NCBI GenBank assembly: GCA_023336205.1
Contig: JALQCR010000028.1
Span: 24,184 to 88,183 of the forward strand
DNA length: 64,000 bases
Direction: 5' to 3'
Source of the DNA: Pseudanabaena sp. Salubria-1
GTDB taxonomy: Bacteria > Cyanobacteriota > Cyanobacteriia > Pseudanabaenales > Pseudanabaenaceae
The notes under the pieces were generated by a model. That model did no database searches. It saw only the letters and a list, made by a program, of their open reading frames with translations, and had not been told where the DNA came from. A program made the position numbers and the translations under genes. The first letter of the stretch is position 1; each line of letters opens with the position of its first letter. Below, in pieces: positions 8,936 through 17,449 of the stretch.

Positions 8936-9583
8936 ATGAGTAAAGTTTACGATTGGTTTAATGATCGCCTTGAAGTCGGGGCGCTCGCTGAGGACGTTAC
9001 TAGTAAGTACGTTCCTCCTCACGTCAATATTTTTTACTGTCTCGGTGGCATCACCCTCACCTGCTTCCTGATTCAGTTCGCGACAGGTTTCGCGATGACC
9101 TTTTATTACAAGCCATCCGTAACCGAAGCATTTGACTCAGTTCGCTACATCATGACCGACGTTAACTTCGGTTGGTTGATTCGCTCAGTCCACCGTTGGT
9201 CAGCAAGTATGATGGTGTTGATGATGATCTTGCACGTTTTTCGAGTGTATTTAACTGGCGGTTTCAAAAAACCACGCGAATTGACTTGGATTACAGGAGT
9301 AATCCTTGCTGTGATCACAGTTACCTTTGGTGTAACAGGTTACTCCTTGCCTTGGGATCAAGTAGGATACTGGGCAGTTAAGATCGTATCTGGAGTACCT
9401 GATGCAATTCCCGTTGTTGGTGGAACATTAGTTGAGCTATTGCGCGGTGGTCAAAGTGTTGGTCAACCAACTCTTACCCGTTTCTACAGCTTGCATACCT
9501 TTGTATTGCCTTGGTTGATTGCGGTATTCATGTTGGCTCACTTCTTGATGATCCGTAAACAAGGTATTTCTGGTCCTTTGTAA
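8936..9583 (+). CDS. petB: Cytochrome b6 of the cytochrome b6f complex
   Basis: Core thylakoid-membrane subunit carrying hemes bL, bH and the covalently attached high-spin heme c' near the quinone-reducing (Qi/Qn) site. The 215 residues are the standard length. Cys35 for heme c' is present in FYCLGG, the first histidine pair lies in SVHRWSASMM and LHVFRVYLTG and the second in FYSLHTFVLPWLI and LAHFLMIRKQG, giving the four transmembrane helices. petD follows 82 bases later in the usual cyanobacterial petBD operon. It carries electrons between photosystems and in cyclic flow. Confidence 0.98.
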   Translation: MSKVYDWFNDRLEVGALAEDVTSKYVPPHVNIFYCLGGITLTCFLIQFATGFAMTFYYKPSVTEAFDSVRYIMTDVNFGWLIRSVHRWSASMMVLMMILHVFRVYLTGGFKKPRELTWITGVILAVITVTFGVTGYSLPWDQVGYWAVKIVSGVPDAIPVVGGTLVELLRGGQSVGQPTLTRFYSLHTFVLPWLIAVFMLAHFLMIRKQGISGPL

Positions 9584-9665
9584 GGTTTCTTTTCCTAGAA
9601 ACACTTATGTGATTTTCCTATTAGATAATTTTAGAAAACCATAACGCAATAAATAAAGCAATAAC

Positions 9666-10151
9666 ATGGCAAAGACTGAAAAGCTCCCTGATTTAAATGA
9701 TCCAATTTTGCGCGCAAAGTTGGAAAAGAACATGGGTCATAACTACTATGGCGAACCAGCTTGGCCAAATGACCTGTTGTACATGTTCCCCGTTGTAATT
9801 ACTGGCACGATCGCATTGATTACTGGGTTGGCTGTACTTGACCCCACTATGGTCGGCGAACCTGCGAACCCTTTTGCAACTCCTTTGGAAATTTTGCCAG
9901 AGTGGTTTCTTTATCCTGCATTCCAAATTTTGCGGATTGTTCCTAACAAGCTTTTGGGCGTACTGCTCCAAAGTTTGATTCCTGTTGGATTGATTCTCAT
10001 TCCTTTCATTGAGAATGTAAACAAGTTCCAAAATCCTTTCCGTCGTCCTGTAGCGATGGCTGTTTTTTTGTTTGGGACGGCTGTTACTCTTTGGCTAGGA
10101 ATTGGCTCAACTATGCCAATTGACAAGTCTTTGACTTTAGGCTTGTTCTAA
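9666..10151 (+). CDS. petD: Cytochrome b6f complex subunit IV
   Basis: Partner of cytochrome b6 that completes the quinol-oxidising (Qp) site. At 161 residues it is the normal size, with three membrane helices and the conserved PEWFLYPAFQILR segment (about residues 77-89) that includes the PEWY-type loop, here PEWF as is usual in PetD. It is co-transcribed with petB. A 24-bp-arm hairpin 13 bases after the stop probably ends the operon. Confidence 0.98.
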   Translation: MAKTEKLPDLNDPILRAKLEKNMGHNYYGEPAWPNDLLYMFPVVITGTIALITGLAVLDPTMVGEPANPFATPLEILPEWFLYPAFQILRIVPNKLLGVLLQSLIPVGLILIPFIENVNKFQNPFRRPVAMAVFLFGTAVTLWLGIGSTMPIDKSLTLGLF

Positions 10152-10163
10152 GCATCACGACAA

Positions 10164-10214
10164 TTTAAACAAAAAGAAGGACAGCGCTTCGCGCTGTCCT
10201 TCTTTTTGTTTAAA
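10164..10214. terminator. Long perfect hairpin ending the petBD operon
   Basis: Arms 10164-10187 and 10191-10214 are perfect 24-bp complements with loop TTC and apex CAGCGC-TTC-GCGCTG. A-rich and T-rich outer arms make it a plausible bidirectional terminator. It is a member of the GC-apex palindrome family. Confidence 0.8.
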
Positions 10215-10288
10215 AATTTGCATTTACAGAGAAGTAAAGTCCTGAATCCTGCAAATTATAGCCTTAGCCACTTTTATCAAGACAAATC

Positions 10289-10340
10289 AAAACCCAAATA
10301 GTGAGAGGCGGCAAAGCGCCCCTCTCACTATTTGGGTTTT
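10289..10340. repeat. GC-apex palindrome abutting the TPS transporter remnant
   Basis: Arms 10289-10308 and 10321-10340 are perfect 20-bp complements, with an inner GGC...GCC stem around AAA. The right arm ends inside the stop codon of the minus-strand pseudogene. Confidence 0.8.
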
Positions 10341-11148
10341 ATGTCCTAACAAGAATGGCGACATCTATATTGCCAGAGTTAGAGACATTTACTAAAGGAA
10401 TCCCATAGTCAAGATGCAGAATTAGATTGCGAAGTGGTTGATAGATTGCACCTAAGCCAATACCAAACAGTGACTGAGTTGTGGGATTTATACCCGAAGA
10501 AGTCCAAATTGTACCAGCTTCAACAAAAGGTAACAGCTTGACAATGGATGAGCCTTCTTCATCTCGCGCCACAGGAAATTGCAACTCTACCGAAGCCTGA
10601 AGTCCACTATCACCCGCCAGTTGATTTTGGCGATAGCCACGAATAGATTGAGGACCACCAATACTAAACCGATTAAGAGACAGCAACTGATCTCTCGAAA
10701 ACTGCATATTAACCCGAAAGAACGCCAAGGTGTCTTTATCATTACCAAGACGTTGAACCCTCAACACTTGTCCAAACCAATAAAAGAATCTACCATCAGG
10801 TGAACCATCATTGCGAATCGTCGCGCCAAGAATATTTAATCCCAGATTTAGGGTAGAACGTAATATCCAAGCCCCCTCTGGATCTCGGCTTAAATAATCT
10901 TGGCTAAATCGTAAAACTCTAGACTGCGATCGCCCATCATCAAACTTGAAATTTTGGAAATTAAATGATTGATTTCCAAAATAAGACCCACTATTCTCAA
11001 AAGCGATACTGGCTCCAAGGGCAAACTCTTCGCGGGGTGATCGCATTAAAGGTTAACGGTATGCGAACTCATAGGTTTGTGAATCTGTGAGAATATTCAA
11101 GCTGTCGAAAGGCTTCTCAGTAATATGACTTTGACCTATTGCAGTAAA
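10339..11148 (-). pseudogene. Remnant of a ShlB/FhaC-type two-partner secretion transporter
   Basis: The C-terminal beta-barrel part of an Omp85-superfamily TpsB transporter, recognisable from SIGGPQSIRGYRQNQLAGD (family signature around the barrel-lumen loop) and the final DYGIPL strand. An ATG at 11046 would give 235 residues, but the same frame continues upstream through an in-frame TAA: TDSQTYEFAYR-stop-PLMRSPREEFALG. Relatives commonly have a glutamine here (YRQPL), so a CAA to TAA change is likely. The signal peptide and POTRA domains are missing altogether, and the homology stops where the hairpin element at 11151 begins. It is probably dead. Confidence 0.8.
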
Positions 11149-11150
11149 CC

Positions 11151-11257
11151 TACCGCAATTTCTGTTCAAACGAACCACAAGAACTTTTTGGAAAGTATTG
11201 CTAAGTAATACCTTCCAAAAAGTTCTTGTGGTTCGGGTTTATGCGCAAAGTGGTGTA
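11151..11257. repeat. Hairpin MITE-like element, family A copy 1
   Basis: Bounded by imperfect inverted ends TACCGCAATTT (11151) and, on the other strand, TACACCACTTTG (ending 11257). The core is a 23-bp perfect arm pair (11171-11193 and 11213-11235) starting CGAACCACAAGAAC. Ends and inner CGAACC-CAAGA motif recur at 15594-15698 and 56998-57093, with different central arms. Confidence 0.7.
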
Positions 11258-11397
11258 ATTTATTTGAGGGAATTAAATGGTTGAAGAGTGTGCTCTACTC
11301 TACTTTTGTTTTGTCTATTTTGTCAGAGTGGTTAATAGTAAGATAAGAGATAGTCAAACCTTAGTTATCACTTACTTTTAGGATTCAAAATTTAAAC

Positions 11398-12480
11398 ATG
11401 GGCAGTACATTCGGGGCTTTATTTCGCGTCACGACATTTGGGGAATCACACGGCGGCGGTGTGGGGGCGATCATCGATGGATGTCCACCGCAGCTAGAAC
11501 TGAGCGAAGCCGATATTCAAACTGACCTCGATCGCCGTAAACCAGGGCAAAGCAAAATCGTTACCCCACGCCGCGAAGACGATCGCGCCCAGATCTTGTC
11601 AGGTGTGTTCGCTGGCAAAACCCTTGGCACACCGATCATGATTTTGGTGCAGAACAAAGATGCTCGTAGCCAAGACTATTCCGAAATGGCTGAAAAGTTC
11701 CGCCCATCCCATGCTGATGCTACCTATCAAGCAAAATATGGCATTCGCAATTGGCAAGGCGGCGGCAGATCTTCCGCAAGGGAAACAATTGGTCGAGTAG
11801 CCGCAGGTGCGATCGCTAAAAAAATCCTCAAACAAGCCGCAGGTGTAGAAATTATTGCCTATGTCAGACAGGTTAAAGACATGGTTGCATCTACCATCGA
11901 TCCGAATACAGTCACAATGGAACAAGTGGAAAGCAATATTTTGCGCTGTCCCGATTCTGAGATGGCGGAAAAAATGATCGACTTCATCGACAAAATTCGT
12001 CGCGATGGCAACTCCGTCGGCGGCATCATCGAATGTGTGGTGCGAAATGTACCTGTCGGTTTGGGCGATCCTGTATTCGACAAATTGGAAGCGGATCTAG
12101 CCAAAGCAGTCATGTCTTTGCCAGCGAGCAAAGGATTTGAAATTGGCTCAGGCTTTGACGGCGTGCATTTAACTGGTCGTGAGCATAACGATGAATTTTA
12201 TATGGACGGCGATCGCATCCGCACAAGGACGAATAACTCAGGCGGTATTCAAGGCGGCATTTCCAATGGCGAAAATATCATTTTGCGGGTTGCTTTTAAG
12301 CCTACTGCGACAATTTTGTTAGAGCAGAAGACAGTATCAGCCGCAGGTGAAAATACTACGCTGACAGGTCGAGGTCGCCATGACCCTTGTGTGTTACCTC
12401 GCGCCGTGCCCATGGTGGAGGCAATGGTAGCTTTGGTTTTATGCGATCGCTATCTCAGCCAAAAAACAGTAAGTATTTAA
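11398..12480 (+). CDS. aroC: Chorismate synthase
   Basis: Last step of the shikimate pathway: loss of phosphate from EPSP to give chorismate, using reduced FMN as a catalyst. The 360 residues contain the family signatures GESHGGGVGAIIDGCP (about 14-29) and, at the C-terminal end, GRHDPCVLPRAVPMVEAM (about 328-345), with the FMN-binding RSSARET in the middle. Its product feeds aromatic amino acids, folate and phylloquinone; related genes in the window are the DAHP synthase (49513), the pabB/trpE-like gene (62522) and the DHNA-CoA thioesterase (49054). Confidence 0.97.
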   Translation: MGSTFGALFRVTTFGESHGGGVGAIIDGCPPQLELSEADIQTDLDRRKPGQSKIVTPRREDDRAQILSGVFAGKTLGTPIMILVQNKDARSQDYSEMAEKFRPSHADATYQAKYGIRNWQGGGRSSARETIGRVAAGAIAKKILKQAAGVEIIAYVRQVKDMVASTIDPNTVTMEQVESNILRCPDSEMAEKMIDFIDKIRRDGNSVGGIIECVVRNVPVGLGDPVFDKLEADLAKAVMSLPASKGFEIGSGFDGVHLTGREHNDEFYMDGDRIRTRTNNSGGIQGGISNGENIILRVAFKPTATILLEQKTVSAAGENTTLTGRGRHDPCVLPRAVPMVEAMVALVLCDRYLSQKTVSI

Positions 12481-12503
12481 ATAAGCCAAGAACTAAAGTT
12501 CGT

Positions 12504-12575
12504 GGCTAAAAGCTCAAGTCGGTTGAAACCGACTGAAGAAATTCAACCCGTTTTAACGGGTTTTAGCTCTTAGCC
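12504..12575. repeat. Cloverleaf-like intergenic repeat
   Basis: An outer stem GGCTAAAAGCT/AGCTCTTAGCC encloses two small hairpins, GTCGGTT-GAA-ACCGAC and AACCCGTT-TT-AACGGGTT. It sits between aroC and uvrC and continues in GC-rich sequence to about 12600. No transposase or gene is present; the form resembles dispersed repeats of cyanobacterial genomes. Confidence 0.6.
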
Positions 12576-12637
12576 CGCACTTGAGTGCAGGGCTTCTGCG
12601 CGGCTGGTTTGAGACAGCCTTTGGATATAATTGGATT

Positions 12638-14527
12638 ATGACCGAGCCATTACTGCAAGATTCTGAAAAATTACAGGCGCGTTTAAAAGAAATCCCTCTA
12701 GAAGCGGGGGTTTATTTTATGCGCGATCGCCATGATGGCGTGATCTACATCGGTAAATCCAAGGCTCTACGCAATCGGGTGCGATCGTACTTTCGCAGTA
12801 GCCAAGATTTGTCACCACGTATTGCGATGATGGTGCAGCTAGTCCATGAAATCGAGTTTATAGTCACAGACTCCGAAGCCGAAGCCCTCGCCCTTGAAGC
12901 GAATCTGATTAAGCAATATCAACCCTATTACAACGTCCTTCTCAAAGACGACAAAAAATATCCCTACGTCTGTATTACTTGGTCAGAGGACTATCCGCGC
13001 ATTTTTATTACCCGCAAACGGAAGATGGGCGGGACTAAGGATAAATATTACGGGCCCTATGTCGATGTCTTCAATCTCAAACGAACTTTAGGAATTATCA
13101 AACGCGCTTTTCCCCTTCGTCAAAAACCAATACCAATGTTTAAAGATCGCCCCTGTCTGAACTATGACATGGGCTTATGTCCAGGAGTATGTCAGGAACT
13201 GATTTCGCCCGAAGAATATCATAAAATCATGGTGCGCGTTGCCATGATTTTTCAAGGTAGATCTAGCGAGTTGATCGAGACTTTTACTGAGAAAATGGAA
13301 TCTGCGGCTGAGGCTTTAGAATTTGAGAAGGCAGCAGATTTACGCGATCGCATTCAAGTTTTGCAAAATCTGGGAGCCAATCAAAAGGTATCTCTGCCTG
13401 ATGATACAGTTTCTCGCGATGCGATCGCCATGGCACAAGACGAGCAACATACTTGCATTCAGCTATTCCAGATTCGTGCAGGGCGACTGGTTGGGCGATT
13501 AGCCTTTGTTGCTGATAGTCAAAGTGACTTACCTGAGGCAATTTTACAACGTACTTTAGAAGCACATTATCAAAACTGCGATCCTGTTGAAATTCCCAAT
13601 GAAGTTCATACCCAATTAGAACTTCCTGAAGTAGAGATTTTGCAAGCATGGCTTAGCGATCGCAAGGGACGCAAAGTCGTGATCGCCACACCGCAGCGTC
13701 AACTCAAAGCAGAGCTAATCGAAATGGTAGAACGTAATGCCCAGTATGAGTTAGCCAGAATTCAAAAACAAAGCGATCGTAATTTACAAGGATTGGAAGA
13801 CTTAGCCGAAATTCTTAATCTCGATAGCTTGCCACATCGTATTGAAGGCTATGATATTTCGCATATTCAAGGCTCCGATGCTGTGGCAAGTCAAGTAGTC
13901 TTTATCGATGGTATTCCCGCGAAACAACATTATCGCCATTACAAAATTCGTAATCCTGATATTCAGACTGGACATTCCGATGACTTTGCCAGCCTTGCAG
14001 AAGTAATTGCCAGAAGATTCAAAAATCACACCAATTTTAACAATCCCCAATCCCCAATCCCCAATCCCCAAAATGACTTCCCTGATGTCGTAATGATCGA
14101 TGGTGGCAAGGGTCAACTTTCATCAGTGATGAAAATTATTGATAAGTTGGGTCTTCGCGATCGCCTTACGGTAATTAGCCTTGCGAAAAAGCGAGAAGAA
14201 ATCTTTTTGCCAGAGCAGTCTGAGCCATTAATTGGCGGCGATCCAGAACGAGCAGGCGTACAGGTATTGCGACGTTTGCGCGACGAGGCACACCGTTTTG
14301 CCATTACTTTTCACCGCAAAAAACGTAGCCAAAGAATGCAGCGATCGCACCTCGATCAAATCACTGGCTTGGGACATCATCGGCAAAAGGTTCTGCTGGA
14401 AAAGTTCCATTCCGTTGATTATATCCGCCAAGCAACTGTAGAACAGATCGCCGAAACTGATGGTATTGGCAAGAAGTTAGCTCAGCATATCTATAACCAT
14501 TTTCATCCCGTCAGCAACGCCCAATAG
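12638..14527 (+). CDS. uvrC: UvrABC system protein C (excinuclease subunit)
   Basis: Nucleotide excision repair nuclease that makes both incisions around the lesion bound by UvrB. The 629 residues show the GIY-YIG 3'-incision domain (GVYFMRDRHDGVIYIGKSK, from about residue 21), a UVR/UvrB-binding motif near 228-243 (EKAADLRDRIQVLQNL), an RNase H-like 5'-incision domain beginning near GYDISHIQGSDAVAS (about 403) with VVMIDGGKGQLS, and C-terminal helix-hairpin-helix repeats (ITGLGHHRQKVLLEKF). The ATG at 12638 was chosen because upstream codons fall in the intergenic repeat. A proline/asparagine-rich insert from a DNA heptamer repeat interrupts the RNase H-like domain. Confidence 0.95.
   Translation: MTEPLLQDSEKLQARLKEIPLEAGVYFMRDRHDGVIYIGKSKALRNRVRSYFRSSQDLSPRIAMMVQLVHEIEFIVTDSEAEALALEANLIKQYQPYYNVLLKDDKKYPYVCITWSEDYPRIFITRKRKMGGTKDKYYGPYVDVFNLKRTLGIIKRAFPLRQKPIPMFKDRPCLNYDMGLCPGVCQELISPEEYHKIMVRVAMIFQGRSSELIETFTEKMESAAEALEFEKAADLRDRIQVLQNLGANQKVSLPDDTVSRDAIAMAQDEQHTCIQLFQIRAGRLVGRLAFVADSQSDLPEAILQRTLEAHYQNCDPVEIPNEVHTQLELPEVEILQAWLSDRKGRKVVIATPQRQLKAELIEMVERNAQYELARIQKQSDRNLQGLEDLAEILNLDSLPHRIEGYDISHIQGSDAVASQVVFIDGIPAKQHYRHYKIRNPDIQTGHSDDFASLAEVIARRFKNHTNFNNPQSPIPNPQNDFPDVVMIDGGKGQLSSVMKIIDKLGLRDRLTVISLAKKREEIFLPEQSEPLIGGDPERAGVQVLRRLRDEAHRFAITFHRKKRSQRMQRSHLDQITGLGHHRQKVLLEKFHSVDYIRQATVEQIAETDGIGKKLAQHIYNHFHPVSNAQ
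14042..14069. repeat. AATCCCC heptamer repeat, four units, inside uvrC
   Basis: Four tandem AATCCCC units lie in frame in uvrC and encode an N/P/Q/S/I-rich loop (NNPQSPIPNPQND, about residues 468-480) between FKNHTNF and the conserved FPDVVMIDGGKGQ. Heptamer tandem repeats are known in filamentous cyanobacteria, mostly between genes. Confidence 0.85.
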
Positions 14528-14541
14528 AAAAGCAGAGATTG

Positions 14542-14607
14542 AGATCTCCGACTTTTTCTATGCAAATACAGATCAGTTTTGAGAGGCTCAGAAAAAGTCG
14601 GAGATCT
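14542..14607. terminator. Hairpin downstream of uvrC
   Basis: AGATCTCCGACTTTTTCT (14542-14559) is the exact complement of 14590-14607, with a 30-base loop, 15 bases after the uvrC stop and 21 bases beyond the stop of the convergent glycosyltransferase. It probably serves both genes. Confidence 0.65.
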
Positions 14608-14627
14608 GAGCATTTACCCCTAAATTA

Positions 14628-15554
14628 TTAACGGAACATCAGCTTGCTTTCTTTATCCCAATTGCGATACATCCAAATTACCGTGTACCAGTTCATATAA
14701 ATCCGAAAAATCTCCATCGCAATTTCTGATTTATCCTGATCGCATAACCATGTTAATAAAGGCTTAAGCGTGCGATCGTTAAGCGTACCACCAAGGGTGA
14801 GAATCCCCCATAGCGCAAGATGTAGCCAAGTTTTTTGAATCATTAACTTGACTTCCCATGTTGGATGCTTTTGATAAAAAATAATGCTCATTCGACCACG
14901 TTGTTCTTCTAAATCAAGCAACCGGGGCATTTTATCAATGGAGAATTTAGCATGATAATGGAAAGCGATCGCCCCTGCACAGGTCAAACGTTTTAAACCT
15001 AATTTTTTAACACGCATTCCTAACTCAAAATCTTCCCAACCATATTGGAAAAAGCCTGTATCAAATTTTCCTGCTTCTAACAGCCATTTACGAGCGATCG
15101 CTAAGTTACAAGTGTCAAATAACGCCGCTGTAAAATATGGCACTGCGGAGACAGGCTCAGAATCAGGTGCTTCCAAATTGCTAGTGTCGATGATCCTGCC
15201 ATAGCTATAGACTTTTTCACCTTGAGCTAGAGTCTCAGTATGAGCTTGGAGGTATTCAGGATTAACGGTAATATCGCTATCGACAAAGGCAATGTATTTG
15301 CCCTTGGCTGAGTCAATTCCATAATTACGAGCTGTGGCGGCGGCGGCATGGTCTTGGGTTAATAGGCGCAAATGTGGATACTGATCACTATTAGCTCTCA
15401 AAAACTCTACCGTGCCATCGGATGAGCCATCATCTATCACCAAAATTTCGTAAGGCTGGGTTATGGTCTGTTTTTCCAACGCTGCTAGACATTTTTGCAA
15501 AATTGGTAGTCGGTTATAAGTGGGTACAACCACTGACCACAACATTTCTGACAC
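14628..15554 (-). CDS. Family 2 glycosyltransferase
   Basis: An inverting GT-A sugar transferase, probably building the surface polysaccharide of the neighbouring rhamnose locus. The 308 residues start with the classic SVVVPTYNRLPILQKCL strand-loop-helix, then ILVIDDGSSDGTVEF (nucleotide-sugar binding, about residues 42-56) and a DxD-type motif in YIAFVDSDITV (about 88-98). GWEDFELGMRVKKLG (about 168) is the acceptor-side ED motif. No transmembrane segment is obvious, so it is likely cytoplasmic or peripheral. Donor and acceptor cannot be deduced. MSEM or the inner ATG (MLWS) could be the start. Confidence 0.88.
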   Translation of the reverse strand: MSEMLWSVVVPTYNRLPILQKCLAALEKQTITQPYEILVIDDGSSDGTVEFLRANSDQYPHLRLLTQDHAAAATARNYGIDSAKGKYIAFVDSDITVNPEYLQAHTETLAQGEKVYSYGRIIDTSNLEAPDSEPVSAVPYFTAALFDTCNLAIARKWLLEAGKFDTGFFQYGWEDFELGMRVKKLGLKRLTCAGAIAFHYHAKFSIDKMPRLLDLEEQRGRMSIIFYQKHPTWEVKLMIQKTWLHLALWGILTLGGTLNDRTLKPLLTWLCDQDKSEIAMEIFRIYMNWYTVIWMYRNWDKESKLMFR

Positions 15555-15593
15555 AGTGTTTCTCCTAAGCGATCGCCAAAAGAATTATAACTC

Positions 15594-15698
15594 TACAGCA
15601 ATTTCCGATGAAACGAACCCCAAGAGCATTTTTGAAAGCCTTGCTTTGCAAGGCTTTCAAAAATGCTCTTGGTTTGAGCTTGAGTGCAAAGTGCTGTA
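15594..15698. repeat. Hairpin MITE-like element, family A copy 2
   Basis: TACAGCA at 15594 and TGCTGTA at 15692-15698 form the ends. The central stem is perfect over 25 bp (15620-15644 and 15648-15672, loop TTT). CGAACCCCAAGAG near the left arm links it to the copies at 11151 and 56998. Confidence 0.75.
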
Positions 15699-15832
15699 AT
15701 ACCAATTCACAAAAATGTGACGACAATTAATTAAAAGCCCAACCCAAGACATTCATTCCAAAGCACAAAACGGCTACGCCGTTTTGTGCTTTGGAATGAG
15801 TGTCTTGGGGCTTAGTGCAGTAAATTGGTGAT
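15699..15832. repeat. Hairpin element, family B-related copy with long stem
   Basis: Begins ATACCAATTCAC and ends with the complement, AAATTGGTGA. The centre is a 32-bp stem (15743-15774 and 15778-15809, one mismatch, apex ACGGC-TAC-GCCGT). It directly follows the family A element, so the 330-base gap before rfbC is almost entirely repeat DNA. Confidence 0.7.
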
Positions 15833-15887
15833 TTTAAGTTAGTAATTCTAAGGCATAATTTTGTGGTTAATGTCACGCAATATTTGC

Positions 15888-16433
15888 ATGAAAGTTGAAA
15901 GCACAGCAATTCCTGATGTTTTACTGATTACGCCTAGGGTATTTGGCGATGAGCGAGGCTTTTTTTATGAATCTTACAACCATCAAGTCTTTGTTGAAAA
16001 AACAGGCTTAGATCTCACCTTTGTCCAAGACAATCATTCGCGATCGCAAAAAAACGTGTTAAGGGGATTGCATTATCAAATTGGCAAACCACAGGGCAAA
16101 TTAATTAGAGCTTTGACAGGCACAATTCAAGATGTGGCTGTAGATTTGCGACATAGTTCACCAACATTTGGTAAATCGGTAAGTTATATTCTTAGTGCGG
16201 AAAACTATCAGCAACTATGGATTCCTGTCGGATTTGCCCACGGATTCGCGGTATTGTCTGACTTTGCCGAAGTGGCTTATAAAGCGACAGATTATTATGC
16301 TCCCAGTGAAGAGCGCAGCTTATTGTGGAACGATCCTGAGTTGGCGATCGCGTGGCAACTCAAAGGACAACCAATTGTGTCTGCGAAAGATACTGTTGGT
16401 AAATTATTAAAAGAAGCGGAGTTATTTGCATGA
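15888..16433 (+). CDS. rfbC: dTDP-4-dehydrorhamnose 3,5-epimerase
   Basis: Third enzyme of dTDP-L-rhamnose synthesis, epimerising C3 and C5 of the 4-keto sugar. It has 181 residues from the ATG at 15888, the usual length; the upstream TTG would add nine residues. Cupin features are PRVFGDERGFFYESYN (about 14-29), the catalytic histidine in VLRGLHYQ (about 56-63), VAVDLRHSSPTFG and the FAHGFAVLSD strand. It is the first gene of rfbCBDA and overlaps rfbB by four bases. Confidence 0.96.
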   Translation: MKVESTAIPDVLLITPRVFGDERGFFYESYNHQVFVEKTGLDLTFVQDNHSRSQKNVLRGLHYQIGKPQGKLIRALTGTIQDVAVDLRHSSPTFGKSVSYILSAENYQQLWIPVGFAHGFAVLSDFAEVAYKATDYYAPSEERSLLWNDPELAIAWQLKGQPIVSAKDTVGKLLKEAELFA

Positions 16434-17449
16434 GTCCAGTCGAAAAATTTCAAAAAATTCTGATTACGGGTGGAGCAGGATTTATTGGCTCTAATTATGT
16501 ACATTACGCGATCGCTAATCACCCCACTTGGGAGATTGTGGTCTTAGATAAGCTCACCTATGCAGGGAATTTGGATAATCTTAAGGATGTCAGTGATCGC
16601 ATTACTTTCATTCAAGGCGATATTGCCAATCCTGAAGATGTGGAAAAAGCTGTGACTGGTGTGGACGCGATCCTCAACTTTGCCGCCGAAAGCCATGTTG
16701 ATCGCAGTTTGAGAGATCCACTCCCCTTCATCCGCACCAATATCGAAGGCACATTACTTTTATTAGAAGCGGCGAGAAAACATCAAATTAAGCGATTCCT
16801 CCATGTTTCCACCGATGAAGTTTACGGAGATCTCGTCGGTAGCGATCGCCATTCCCTAGAGTCAGATACCCTGTCACCGCGTAGTCCCTATGCTGCCTCC
16901 AAAGCAGGAGCCGAGCATTTGGTCTTCTCCTATGGCATTAGCTATGGCTTAGATGTGGTGATTACTCGTGGCTCGAATACTTACGGGCTGTATCAATATC
17001 CTGAAAAAATTATTCCTCTCTTCATCACTAATGCGCTTGAGTCAAAATCTTTGCCCATCTATGGCGATGGTTCGGCTGTTCGTGATTATCTCTATGTCGA
17101 AGATCATTGCTCAGGCATTGATACGGTGCTGCACGCAGGACAGAGCGGTAAAGCCTATAACCTTGGCGCACGCATGGAAGTCAATGGCATTGAGGTTGCC
17201 AAAACTATTTTAGGATTGCTAGATCGCCCCGAATCCTTGATGCAATCCGTCAGCGATCGTCCGGGACATGACTACCGCTATTCTGTTGATCCTAGTGCAA
17301 CTGAAGCATTAGGTTGGCAGCGTCAATGGGACTTCCAGCGTGGCATGGCGCAAACCGTAGCTTGGTATAAACAAAACTCGGACTGGTGGCAAGCAGTCAA
17401 GGATAAGAAAGTATTTCAAGAACATTACAACCAATGGTATGCAAGATGA
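16430..17449 (+). CDS. rfbB: dTDP-glucose 4,6-dehydratase
   Basis: Second enzyme of dTDP-L-rhamnose synthesis; NAD+-dependent short-chain (extended SDR) dehydratase. The Rossmann motif is TGGAGFIGSNYVHYA (about residues 13-27). The catalytic set is HVSTDEVYGDL (S/T-D-E, about 124-134) and YAASK (Y-x-x-x-K, about 154-158). The 339 residues are standard. ATGA overlaps join it to rfbC upstream and rfbD downstream, showing tight translational coupling. Confidence 0.97.
   Translation: MSPVEKFQKILITGGAGFIGSNYVHYAIANHPTWEIVVLDKLTYAGNLDNLKDVSDRITFIQGDIANPEDVEKAVTGVDAILNFAAESHVDRSLRDPLPFIRTNIEGTLLLLEAARKHQIKRFLHVSTDEVYGDLVGSDRHSLESDTLSPRSPYAASKAGAEHLVFSYGISYGLDVVITRGSNTYGLYQYPEKIIPLFITNALESKSLPIYGDGSAVRDYLYVEDHCSGIDTVLHAGQSGKAYNLGARMEVNGIEVAKTILGLLDRPESLMQSVSDRPGHDYRYSVDPSATEALGWQRQWDFQRGMAQTVAWYKQNSDWWQAVKDKKVFQEHYNQWYAR

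Noticed and set aside
12581..12637. Longer start for uvrC at 12581
   Set aside because: The extra 19 residues come from the intergenic repeat; the family start fits MTEPLLQDSEKLQARL at 12638.
15727..15909. A 60-codon minus-strand frame upstream of rfbC
   Set aside because: It is the two arms of a long hairpin read as protein (self-complementary sequence) and overlaps the rfbC start.
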